From assembly GCA_037178975.1 (NCBI GenBank), contig JASJZH010000001.1, forward strand, positions 2,604,001 through 2,668,000: DNA of 64,000 nt. The letters are read 5' to 3'. Positions within the stretch are counted from its first letter, which is position 1. Each line of letters begins with the position of its first letter. Below the pieces are notes generated by a model. The model saw nothing but the letters and a program-made list of their open reading frames with translations. It was not told the DNA's origin and did no database searches. Of this stretch, positions 12,181 through 23,569 are shown one piece after another. The translations under genes and the position numbers were made by a program. Source of the stretch: Oscheius tipulae (taxonomy: Eukaryota; Nematoda; Chromadorea; Rhabditida; Rhabditidae).

Positions 12181-13228
12181 CTGAGTAAGTAAGAAAGTTC
12201 CATACAAGTTTTGGGAGGAAAACGGCAGCTTCGAGGGCGGACTGTATGGGCTATAAACTGGCGAAGAGATAATGAGAGAACCCCATGATGACAGGAATTC
12301 GACCCGAACGGGTCATAGAGTGGGTGATCTGTAGTCTACGGCAGGCATAGAATCAGGAGAGAATGCGATGGAAAACGAGAGAAAAAGAGACAGTTACGTC
12401 AATGGGTCAAAATTGTGCTGAAAGACGAGGCGACACGCGACAAGAGAGAGAGAGAGAGAGAGAGACAGTGTGTGAATCAGGATGATGACGAAGCACTCGC
12501 GACATCACGACTTTTGACAATTTGGACACAGCTGACGAAAACGACTTAGCTAATTTAGTCGAAGACACATGCCTAGTCGCGCTGAATGTTTTGGTGAAAT
12601 GATGCAGACTGGACTGCTTTCTCACAGCTTATTTTGGCGGAGAGATTGATTCGAGATGGGGAAAAAAGGATTGATCAATCTGAACACGCGTAGTTAAACA
12701 TTGAAGCGTGTTTTTTCCTGTTTGTCCAGCCCAATGTGTCACTACTCTTTCGATTTGTAGACTGTCTCTCTGTCTCTCCCCCTATAAAAATATGCTAAGA
12801 AAAAAAAACGGTTGGCCGGAAGTGTCACCTGCTGTCAAGCCCGGCTGCCGCGACGAGAAAGAGAACTGTACACGACTATCGATTTTGCCTGCCTCACTCT
12901 GTACCATTTCCCCCCTGCCCATGGTCAGTCACCATCTTTGAAAACACGTTAAAAACCTTCTAACCCGACTCAAAATGAGACGATTAAGCCCTTATTTCTA
13001 GAGAGAATTGGTGATTTGTCATTGGAATACACTTCCTCTCCACACGTTAACGTAAATCTGTTATCGTTTTTACGCCTGGACCAAAATTTCAACCGGAATC
13101 GAAAAGTCTCATAATTGATTAGGTTCGCCTGTACCCGAAACTAACGAGAGTGAGTGTGGTTAAACCTCGAAGAGAACGTGCCACTTCATAGGTTATTTTA
13201 GGGTTTAACTCCTGACGTGTTGGTCAAG

Positions 13229-13287
13229 TAATGTTCTGCAAAGTTGTAGCTCGAGTCCTGGCCTACAGCTTTCTAGAGCATCACGAG
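13229..13287. repeat. Foldback repeat copy 3
   Basis: ATGTTCTGCAAAGTTGTAG is followed by CTACAGCTTTCTAGAGCATC. It is a good inverted repeat, intergenic. Confidence 0.65.
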
Positions 13288-14030
13288 ACTGAAAAATTGG
13301 CTAATGGCTTGGTACAAGAGCTCTGAACTGGCGCAGTGTGGGTCTGTACCATCGGACTTCCGCCAATTTCTCCTCGGTACGATCTCGAATGAAATATTAG
13401 AAATTTTAACGACATCGTACAGGAAAACAAGGAAAAAAGAGCAGTGCGTATATACTCTGCTCCAAATGAACACATGCCACTGAAACCCCTTACAGAGATC
13501 GGTCCAGGTCAAAGATCCGAACGGGAGAGTCTGCTTGACTAGGCCATTAAAGAAGGGAATGACTCTAGTAAAGAAGTCATTTCCTCCCTCGTTATCAGAT
13601 CTTTTGGAACTGTTCCAAAAGGGATACAGGTTCCGAAGACAAGAAAAAGAGACAGAGAGAGAGAAACATGACGAATAGAACTGAAGATGGTCTATCAGAC
13701 ACGGGATTAGGAGCATCAAAGTGAGAGAGACAGGGTGAGCTGAAAACGATAAGACTAGTTCAGGAAGAGAGAGAGAGAGAGAGATGGCAGCAGATGGGTT
13801 ATCAGGACACACAAAGAGCTCGATTTACGAGGCCCTCTTCTTTCCCAAAACGGGTCGTCGGAGGGTTGGGAGAGTATGTTGAAGGAAGTTTAGCAGATAG
13901 GCCGAGAGCAATTTGAAAGTGTGGGAGAGAAGCTTATCAGGAGGGGCGAACTACTGGAAGATATTCCAGTATACTGGAGATAACAGAACAGAGATCTGTC
14001 TCTTGTATCGTCATTTTGGGGCATAAGTTC

Positions 14031-14101
14031 TAGCTTTTCGATGTTCTAGAAAGTTGTTGAACAGTTCAAAAGCTACAACTTTGCAGAATACCAAAATATT
14101 T
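14031..14101. repeat. Foldback repeat copy 4
   Basis: AGCTTTTCGATGTTCTAGAA is followed by GCTACAACTTTGCAGAATAC. It is intergenic. Confidence 0.65.
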
Positions 14102-15123
14102 GAAAGTGAAAGATTCACTGAGAAAAAAAGAGGAACAAGTTGTGCAAGAAGGGTTATAAACCTGAGCTAGAACTTTTGCGGTTCAGTAAACTTGAGAACC
14201 AGATAAAACGACAGATTCTAACCCAGCCTTAATCGGAAAAGTGATATTACAGGAAAATTGGCTTATACCGTTTACGGTACACCCTGAGGTGGACAGCCAC
14301 AGTTGGAAACAAACCTTCAAACTCACTACAAAAAATCGAAGCATGGCAAAGTCTTATTGACACCAATCTTGATGCGAAAAGGCAAGCTGTCAACTTGACA
14401 GTGACATGGACAACATAAATCGTGCCGGGAGAAAACGAACGCTTTTTCTTTTACTGACGGGAGCCACAAGCTGATGGCTGTGATATGGTGGTCGTAAATT
14501 GAAGAACACACGTGTCGGGAGGAGACTCCGTTGTCAGGACACAATGTGTCTCTCAATTCAAAATTCCACCCAAAATTTACGGTCTCTTCTAGTCAGCCCA
14601 GCAGCCCTTTCCTTCCAGCGCTTGAAAAATACCAGACCGAAGCGGAGAGCTTTTGTTTCTTTTACATTTGTTCAACACACAATTGGAGATCCTGATTCAA
14701 GATTCACAGTATAAGTCGGCCCGGAAACTGGTGGCTACGTCATTCCATGACCCTGTGGGAACTCGGGCCTCTTCGATGATCTTTATCAGTTGTCCTCTCT
14801 GGAATTGTCAGGACGATCAGCTACTACCCAAGCGCAGATACCGCCGTCAATGATCACATGTAGTTACTGGCTCCCGACAATAAAGTTATGTACCCAACTA
14901 TGTGCTCCCAATCGTGAGTGTATGGCGAACAATCAAGTCTACAGCTTCCTCTCGGCCCAAACTGAAAAATAACCTTTTCCTTCCCGCAACAATATTGAGA
15001 AATTTCTGTATTGGTTGAAAGACCGTGAGCGCTGTATAAAGAAGGAGCTAGCTTGGACTCGTAACAGTCTGGGGCAAATGAATCGTGTGATAGAAGGTAG
15101 GAAAACAAGAAAAAGTGAGCAGA

Positions 15124-18100
15124 CTAGACAGTTGTGACGAGCATCGTGTTGGTTTTCGAATGGACGACTGGCTTCGCCTCCGGCGATTTCGTCTTTGTTT
15201 CCTGAACAGACTTGTAATATACTTCGATTCAGATCTCCTACCCTAGGCTTTTGATAATTGTAGGGAGATATCACAGCTTGGGTTTGGGGTTTCGGCTTGA
15301 TGACTGGTCTCACTCTAGGCGAGACTCCCGGCCGATACGTGGGCTTCGGAAGACGACTAGGTTTCAGGATTCCGGATCGCGAATTCCGCGACTCTCCCAT
15401 ACTCAAAGTCGAGCAGTCTATAGTCATTTCTTCTTCATCGAAACAATCCATCGGGAGGGTCGTGTCCACATCGGCCCCATCCAAGTCGTTCTCAAAGTCG
15501 TCGTCACTACTCTCACTTCTGAAATTGAACAGGTATCTTTTTTGGCAAAGCTTGCCTACCTAAGGTCCTGATGGAGTAGATTGTTTGCATCACGGAGAGA
15601 TCCCTCCTCGTTGGAGAACAGAACTGAAGATGTGACTTCAGCAAAAGGGTGACCGAGGTTCTCGTGGCGGTCCGTTGAGGTCACCAGCTGCGAACGGCCG
15701 CCCTGAAACAGTTGGTTGTGAATGAGAGACAGAAGTAAAGTGATACAGAGAGACAGAAAAACATAGAGACATGTACTCACTTTCACGTTTTTTGGAAGAG
15801 TGGACGAGAACGAAGGAGATGGCATCGAGCTCTGTATACAATCCTGGAGCAGTTTTTCCGATTGGGCTGTCGCGCCTCTCTGAGCACTTCTCGTCTTCTG
15901 TGGCATGGCAGACTGCATCGTCTCGGCCAAAAGTTGAGCCCCATCCATTGGAGACTTTTGCCGTTTCGAAGAGCGAGGAGTGGCCGGAGGTAGTGATGCC
16001 TCGATGGACATTCGGAGCAGATCATTCGAGGTAGTGTCCAAGACAGCGTAGTCGTTCTCGATTTGCGCTAAAAAAAATAGCATATGTATGTTAAAAGTTG
16101 ATGTGAAAAGCAATCAAATCATTTAGAAAAGGTTTCGAGAGAAAGAGAAAGAAAGTTGTTGTTTTCACAGGTATCAAACCCGCGACATCTGGACCGCAGT
16201 CCGACCTTTAACCGACTGCGCTATACGGACCAAAAGGCCAGCCGAAAACTTTTAGATACTAGAAGTGTTACAGTTAATCTCAAAGCAAAACGTACCAGTC
16301 ATTTTTCCAAAAGAAGTGGGAAAAGTCGGAGTTGGATAGTCTTCGATGACAGCTGTGGCTGCGTCACTGCCTCCATTCTTCGACAGATCACTGCCATTGA
16401 AGCTCATCGGGATGTTGTTCAGATGATTCGTGGAGATGAGACCCTGTGCCTGGAGAGCCTCAATTTCATGCTTGTAGCGCTCCATTGCGTAATGTGTAGG
16501 AGAGTCGGGCAGCTCTTCAGCAGAGACGGGACTCATGTTAGCGGTGGTATTGACAGATTCCGGAGCGCTGTTCCACCCTGACGGCAGTTCACTTTCCAGC
16601 GATCTTCTGCTAGCATTGCACTTGTCTACAGCATAACTGGCAGCGTCCAACTCATCATCGACTTCCAGATTCTCGTCTTCTCCGAACTGCTGCTCGGGTT
16701 CCGAAACAGGTGCGAACATCTGCTGTGGTGGCTGGAAGGCAGGCTGGGGACGGAACTGAGGCGAATGGTGGACTTGACCGAGCGGTGCAGCATATCCACC
16801 TCGGGCAAAGTGTCTGGGCAAACTGCTACATCGTTGAGATTCCACAAAGGTCGCTGGAGAGGCAAATTGAGGAGCCATTGGAGAAGGGTTGCCTGGAGAG
16901 GCCATAACTGCTCTGTGGTTTAGAATCCTCTCTCTTGGAGGGCCGTAGGAGGGAACACCGACTGAGGCTGACATGTCTGAAGATGCATTGAATAAAAAAG
17001 AAGTAGAGTAAGACTTACTACTATACGGCTTCCTGAATCCCGCTGGCTGTTGCAAATGGTTCAGGACGGTCTTTACTAGGTTGCTCATGTCTTCTCTGTT
17101 CGAATCTCTCAAAGAAGTCAGCTGATGCATGGCTGAACGGTCACTTCGGATCTCGTTCTGAAATAAAGAAATACTGTGTGTCTCAATATGGCATCTTTGG
17201 TATTACTTCCAGAACTCGTCAAGCCTAATCCCCAGGAACATTATAAAAAGAAGCGAGTCCAGAGAGAACCCATTCGAGTCGTCAGCAGCCGTCAGGAGCA
17301 GCAGTAAAAAGAAGATGTCTCTCAACGTCGGCCCAGCCCGTCAAAGTTTCTGTCTCGCTGTCTCTCTCCCCTTCTTCTGCGTTGACTTACAACTAATGTA
17401 GCTGTCACTACACAGCGTTTAAGTCAAAATGACCGTCTTCCCTTCTTCGTGGCCATTACCTTTATCGGAGATGGACAATGTCGAAGGTTACATTGCATTC
17501 CAGATGACCGTTTAACTATTTCAGTGCTCTGTACCCTGAACCAACCTGAACATGAGGATCCTTTGCGATCAGGTTGCCCAGGGCGCCCAATACATTGCTC
17601 AAGGCGGTAAAAGAAGAGCTGCTGAGATGCATGATGAGGGCTCTGACCAGAGTGGGACGGAGGTCCATATGATCGGAATGATTGGCCAGGTACTGAGAGA
17701 CATACTTCAAGATGCCAGAAGCGCTCTCGATGTCAACCTGAATATAAGAGAAGTTTTCTAAATGGCGATTTACTTACTGTAGGATTGGTTCCAGTGGACA
17801 GAACAGAGACCAGCATCTGAAGACAGCCCGGCTGGTCACAGATGGCCTTCTTGCTTTCGGTAGAGTGGGAGGCCAGGTTCCAAAGAGCACTGAGAATGGC
17901 CCTGACACAGGCCTCGTCGGAAGCCTTTCGAGCATCGACTGCAGCTGCAGCCAAGGCAGAGACACAGGGATTGAGACAGGCTACCATCTCAGAATCTGCC
18001 ATCCAGCTAAGATTCCGAATCAAACCGGCGTATACCTGAAAGACCAGTCAGTCAGTAAGGGGTAGAGCGGCAGAGAGATAGTGAGACATAGAGAAAAATA

Positions 18101-18895
18101 GAGACAGAGAGACATAGACTGACCTGAACAAGGTTCTTCGCCTCCCGAAACAGTTTGACGACGGTAAGAATAAAGTCGGGATACGAGCAAAGTCGTTTCT
18201 TGCTGGGTCCATGTCCAAAAGTCAGATTTGTCAATGCGTTGGCTATTAGTTTCCTAATCGACTTGTGTTCTGGAAACCGAGGTGTCGTTCCATGAACCAA
18301 TACCTCCATTATGAGCAACTCGGCCAGCGAGTCTACCAAGCCTAAATTGAAGATTTATTCGATATCCCAGATACACTCACCTAGAACTATCGCGACTTTC
18401 CTGTACTCTTCCTCAAAAGATTTGGAGACAATGTCTTGTAGGACAGGTTGTATCCTATCGAAATAGGAATGTGGAGGCAGGGTTTTCGGCAAGACTCGTC
18501 TCAAGTTGTATAACTCTTCTCGTATTCTATTACTCGCAAGATAAGCCTTCTTGAACCATTTTTTCCTGAAAAAGCAAAGAATCAGTCACTGTCATTCCCC
18601 CTTTCACTGACCTATCATGATCAGATTCCATCCTAATAAGCATTTGGATCTTCTCCTGGACCTCCTTCAGCATGTCGTCGTCCTCATCGGTCACCGGACC
18701 CTGTCGATTCTTGTCAATTTGAAGAGAAGCCAGGAGGGAGACAATCTTCCCCTCGATGTCCATCATCTAAAGGAGATTTTGGACTATGAAAATCAAAGGA
18801 AGCCGCGGAGAGATCAAAAAACTTACGCCTGGTGAAAAAGAGGGTCCCGGCAAGGTGTCATCCAGTTCTTGTTCTTCGTCACTGGGAAGAGACAT
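15124..18895 (-). CDS. apr-1: APC-family Wnt scaffold (APR-1 type)
   Basis: Twelve exons: 18827-18895, 18612-18766, 18381-18565, 18124-18341, 17778-18035, 17546-17737, 17019-17157, 16296-16976, 15781-16067, 15560-15702, 15242-15518 and 15124-15201. They sum to 2682 nt (893 aa). APC scaffolds beta-catenin and axin and contacts microtubules. Armadillo repeats span about residues 75-405 (ANALTNLTFG, AGLIRNLSWM, ILSALWNLASHSTESK, GALGNLIAKDP). A low-complexity middle follows. Three SAMP-like axin-binding motifs are at about residues 643-705: LLRMSIEASLP, LLAETMQSAMP and LLQDCIQSSMP. The last exon ends LVTTV-stop, a class I PDZ ligand like that of vertebrate APC; it depends on a 40-nt intron (15202-15241). 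A TTTCTAG lies 2 nt before the ATG, a likely spliced-leader site. Identity is firm; the 3' end is well supported by phase. Confidence 0.93.
16161..16231 (-). repeat. Degenerate tRNA-like sequence in an apr-1 intron
   Basis: On the minus strand: A-box TATAGCGCAGTCGG, an anticodon-like loop CTGCGGT, and a T-arm GCGGG/CCTGT around TTTGATA. The anticodon stem has two mismatches and the acceptor does not close, so it reads as a pseudo-tRNA or tRNA-derived repeat. It lies in the intron 16068-16295. Confidence 0.55.
18075..18118. repeat. GAGACAGAGAGACATAG tract in an apr-1 intron
   Basis: Low-complexity tract in the intron 18036-18123, pyrimidine-rich on the sense strand of apr-1. Confidence 0.75.
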
Positions 18896-18897
18896 GT

Positions 18898-20679
18898 CTA
18901 GAAACTTTCGGTCGAAATGGTAAAAAGAGAGAGTGGGAGATGAAGAAGGAAGTACCTAGACTCGCCAACAAGAAACTCAGCACCCATTGTCTGTCCCCAG
19001 AGAGTTATGAAGTGGGCAGCGTCAATATGTCAAGCATGTCAACTCGACTCTTTGATCTGATAGCCTCAGTTTACATTGACACACAGGATGTCTTTGATTA
19101 CGTCTTTGCGCAATTCGACTCCCAAACTCCCCCAAATGCTCATTAATCAATACCTACGCGAATCGACAGTTGTTGGCTGGGAGCCAATGAGAACAACAGA
19201 TCACAGAGAGGAGATGCGAGTAAACATGCATAAATAGTGCCAAGAGGCTGCGTGAGGAAGGAATGGCAGAGGTCAAAGAGTGGGAATTAGACTTTCTTGA
19301 AAGAATTTGAAAAAGCGTGAGAAATAGACGTAGAAGAAATATTGGAAGCGATGGCGCTTTTGGAAAAGATAGATAGGGACGGAGAGACGGAATACTGAAC
19401 CAGAATAAACGATTGAGGACAAGCGAAATCGTGGTCATAATGTGTGAGAGTACATGAGCGTGGCGTCGCGCCCGATGGTTCTCCTTTGAACTGACCGTCT
19501 CCCTCTCTGTATGGTCTCTCCCGCTCACCGAGTCGGTCAGTCAAAGACGCCGGCCGTGCGCGGGCGGCTGTTTTGAGACACAGGGAGAGAGGCGGCTAGC
19601 GAGCCACCCCATCAAATAGCCAGGACGCGCCCCAGCCATCCGAGAAGCCAAATGGCCGATTTCAATTCCACTGCTGTGTTTGTTGGCTACGACACGACAT
19701 GGCGTGTTGCGGTTTGCTGTGAAAAGGTTGCCCGAAGAAAGGCTGAAAAGACGCGGTTTGAAATGACTCTTTGAATTGTCGCTCAAATTTGAACAAATCT
19801 AAAGTCCAAATCGAAAGTGCTATCAGTGATGACCTGGAGAATACAGAGTATCTAAAGACTGCAATTCTACTGACATTTCAAACGTGCCTGAAGTATCGAA
19901 GCTATCTTACCAGTTTCAAAGGCTATGTCATTTAATTTACAATGCACTGTTATCTTGTAGATCAGATGAAAGTGACTGAATGTTTTAAAACTACTACTGT
20001 TTAGAACAGGGTAAATTACGAGAACTACTGCTTGATGTCGAAATAAGGATCCAAGTTCTCCATAGACTAGGTTGTCAATACCGACAGCCTCAAAGTTCAG
20101 TCACAATAACCGAATGATTAGCCGAGATTATAAGACAGTTATCGGAAAACTTTGTCTACTTTTCACAAAATATCGGTCTGAACAAGTGAAAAGTTCGGGT
20201 TTATAATAGGGTTCATTTGACAGTTTCCCGAAAATTTCCTATCTGAACAAATGATTGAACGCTGTATAAGGTAGTCGACTATCCTTGCAAAAAAATTGAA
20301 ATTCCTGATGAAATCCCAGCGTTGTGGATGAGAGGAATTAGGGGTTTACGACCGGAAACGATAGCCAATTTGGATTCCCTAGGCAGAGATGTTATCCCAA
20401 AAGTGACAGTTTTTTGCAGAATCCTGTGACAAACGTTGTAGAAACAAAACTCTAACGAAAATAGAAGTGAGAAGCCGATATGTACAGAAAGGAAGCCCTC
20501 GAATTGGCAGATTGCCGGCTATTTCAAGGGGGTTAAGATTTTGACTCGATAAGATGCGTACGCAATTGCGTAGCGCCTCCGCCTATCGGCTCGAATATTT
20601 TGCACCGATTTACTCAGCTGTCAGTGACAGCCTTTCTCCTTCTCTTTTACCTCAGTTTGCTCCAAAATTCTCGCTTTAG
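18898..20679. other. Divergent intergenic region between apr-1 and the BTB-zinc-finger gene
   Basis: About 1.8 kb between two divergent starts (18895 minus, 20689 plus), so it probably holds both promoters. I see no coding exon, no clear TATA box and no repeat of the foldback family here. Confidence 0.45.
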
Positions 20680-20688
20680 AGTCTCAAA

Positions 20689-23141
20689 ATGGGGGATTTG
20701 GATCTTGACTACGACTTGGGAGAAAATGATCCTATGGTCGCTCAATATGAAGACAAGTTCATCATGGACGAAGTCGCCTCCTCATCTCACGTCGATTTCC
20801 ATAGAATTGATTCGTCTAGCCGTTTACAGGAAGTCCTGGGCCCCTATACATTAAAAGAACATGCTAGAATTACTTTCCAGTTCTTTAGAAAGATCCGAGA
20901 GGTTTGTACTTTTCAGTTAATACGATTCATTGAGAAGAGAGACAGTGTCATTACCATAGTTTCCCATTCAGAAGAACCAGTTCAACGACGTGACTCTTGA
21001 GTGCAGTGAGAAGACAGTAGTCACTGCCAATAGACTCATACTCTCTGCCTTCAGTACATCACTAGAATCGTCTTTGTTAGGGCTACAGAACTCGAACTGT
21101 ATCGCTTTGAACTTGGATCAAAGAGTTCTAGGTACGCACTGAGAGATGTTTTGAAACTTTGGACTCTTAGGAATTGACGCCGAGGACATCTTGAGCCTTG
21201 TCGAGTACATGTATTCTGGAGAGTTCAAGGTGACGGGAAAATTTCGGAAAGCTGCTGCAGCTCTTGGATGCAAACAACTAGTAGAGGTCAGTATCCGTCA
21301 CTCTTTCTCTCTGTCTCTATTTGTTGTCCCAGTTTCAAAGGTTTAGCTTTTACGAGAGGCGGTGGACGGAGAGACCATGCGAGATGAGTCACACGACATT
21401 CTATTCCAACGCAAACTCCAAGTCTACAAGTCGAATGGCTGGTTTCTCGACTGCAACATCTACTTACCAGTGAGTTCTGTTTACATATTTATAATGTTTT
21501 CACAGAGCAAAGATCCCATAAAATGTCATCGTCTGGTTCTCTGCACCCACGCCCTGAGCATTCAGGACCCACTAATAGAGACGGGAATGACGGGTCAAGT
21601 CAACTTGAATCTGGACCAGATTTCCACGTGAGTCTTGGTTTCTAGCCCCATTAAAGAGCTTCAGAATGGACGTAAAAAACGTTCTCGAATTCGTTTATCA
21701 CGGTGTGGTAAGAGGTGGTCGTCGGCGGTATCGTCAGCTCCGAACAGCTGCCTCAGATCTGGGGGTCATGAAACTGTACGAGATGCTGAGTGGACTGATT
21801 TTGGAGCAGGAAGAAGAAAATATGGTTGCTGGAGAGTTTGTGGAGTTCCCTGAAGAGGTCGACTACCACATGATCCATATCGAGGACAGTATGGGTGGTG
21901 AGGTCGAAGACGACGAAGAAGCTGGTAGGTAGACTGAACCCTTAGGGTTCCAAGAGCGCGGCCTGCCACACCATTTTTCAAGGTCAAGAGGCGGTTTTCG
22001 GAACTTTTGATGTTTTGCAAAATTAATAGCTGACCTGCTCGACAACAGTGTAGAACTTAGTTTTATCGTAAACTCGTTCCTAGAGCCTGAAAATGGGGTG
22101 ACTGCTGCAACGAGCACATCTATTCAGAATACGAGAACGCCGAAGACTTCCAGCCGACGATAGAAGATGTGGCTGCTCAAGCGACAGAAGACTATGTATC
22201 GATCTATGAAGAGTATGTGATGGGACCTAGTGGCGGGAGACCAGGTGGAACCTACGGACTGAACAAGTGGAATCAGAACCTGGTTGTGAAGGGAAATACT
22301 GTCATGACTTTAGGTAAGTCAGCCCATGAAAACTTCTAGAACCTGATTCAGCCGAAACTAACGACCAAGCAGAACAAGTTGTCACTGATACATGTCAGAT
22401 CCCGGCAATTTTAGTCTCGTGCTCTCCGAGCACGAGCAAGAAGGCGAAGGCTGTCGACAGTTATGGCTACGGTCTGCCTGAGTATCAGACAAGTAGCGAG
22501 GTCCTGGTCCCGGTTCTGCTAGGAAGTCAGAAGGAGATGCTTGACAAGCCGTTCAAATGTCCTCACTGTGATCATAGGGCAAGAGAGAAGTCCGGGATTG
22601 AGAAGCATGTCAGGTGGGCTTGTTTTCTATTCAATTCACCAGTATCACTTGACCACCTCTTTTCGGCTCTATAGTTGTTTTCCAGCTTTCGATATTCTAC
22701 AAAGTTGTAGATCATGTCGAGCAGGTCAGCTATTAAAAAAAAACTACAACTTTGCAGATCGCATACAATTCGGTCTTCTAAACATAAATTACTAATTCCA
22801 GGAGCGTTCACACGGGCGAGAGTCCCTACCAATGTCGATTTTGTGGGATGAGATTCAAGGTCCAGAGCAACTTGGTCCGACACATCAGGACTCACACTGG
22901 TAATCTTTCTGACTATCATTTTCGAGACATATTTTCAGGAGAAAAGCCGTATTCCTGCAAAAAATGCGGTATGGCCTATGCGGACAAGAAGAACATGGAT
23001 GCTCACATCTTCCGAGAACATCTGAAGACACAAATGATCTCCTGTGCTTTCCCGAACTGTGGAAAGAAGTTCTGGAGACATGACAGGTTCAGTTCTCACT
23101 GTCTGAAGGTCCATGGAGCTCTGCCGAATGGATTTCTCTAG
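20689..23141 (+). CDS. Double-BTB, C2H2 zinc-finger transcription factor
   Basis: Ten exons: 20689-20901, 20972-21131, 21171-21286, 21347-21469, 21506-21627, 21665-21924, 22128-22313, 22352-22613, 22802-22899 and 22939-23141. They sum to 1743 nt (580 aa). BTB 1 (about residues 72-165) shows FNDVTLECS, LILSAFSTSLESSL and ILSLVEYMYSGEF. BTB 2 (about 185-295) shows WFLDCNIYLP, CHRLVLCTHAL and VLEFVYHG. Four C2H2 fingers close the protein: CPHCDHRAREKSGIEKH, CRFCGMRFKVQSNLVRH, CKKCGMAYADKKNMDAH and a last C-x4-C finger CAFPNCGKKFWRHDRFSSH, with H-T/S-G-E-x-P-Y linkers. BTB-zinc-finger proteins are sequence-specific nuclear regulators; two BTB domains in one chain is unusual. An acidic linker separates the parts. 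CTTTAG just before the ATG suggests trans-splicing. I do not recognise a named orthologue. Confidence 0.9.
22684..22763. repeat. Foldback repeat copy 5
   Basis: AGCTTTCGATATTCTACAAA with GTTGTAG is followed, after a longer spacer, by CTACAACTTTGCAGATCGC. It lies in the intron 22614-22801 of the zinc-finger gene, between exons coding for fingers. Confidence 0.65.
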
Positions 23142-23194
23142 CAGAAGTTGATAGATTGAACACTCGTTTGCTTAGTTTGTGTCATCGGTTGCGT

Positions 23195-23200
23195 AATAAA
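23195..23200 (+). terminator. Poly(A) signal AATAAA of the BTB-zinc-finger gene
   Basis: AATAAA lies 54 nt after the TAG at 23139-23141. The FAM91 start is only about 370 nt further on. Confidence 0.65.
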
Positions 23201-23569
23201 GATTTTAGCCATTATGAATGAAGCCACTTTTTATTGTCGGTTCTGAGCCAAACTAATTATTTTATCTTACGTATTGTATTTCACTTCACTGTTCTTGTTT
23301 AGCTACTTTTCTAGAAAGAATCTGAGAAAACGACAAAATGGTCGCGAAAATCCCTAATTTCCATATTTTGGTTATATTAAATGTCGCATGTTGTTTCGCC
23401 AAAATCGTTTAATATGGCCCGCACAGTTTGAAAGTACTTTGTTCGTCAAAAATCTATTTTTCTTCAATTTTTCTTTCCATGTGCTGTCCAAATCCCTAAT
23501 TTTTTTTGTTTCGCAAAATTCTTGAAAACCTTTACGACACAAGTACACAACATTTTACAGAATCCACAA

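Larger units (their letters stand above)
12019..15123. other. Repeat-rich intergenic region
   Basis: No coding exon is supported on either strand. It contains purine tracts of GAGAGACAGAGA type (about 12096-12180, 12443-12465, 13767-13786) and two foldback repeats (13229-13287, 14031-14101). It lies between the distal inositol kinase exons and the 3' end of the APC-like gene, both on the minus strand. Confidence 0.5.

Noticed and set aside
13273-13812. 179-codon minus-strand frame
   Set aside because: It runs through a purine/pyrimidine tract, has no family match and no splice-site support.
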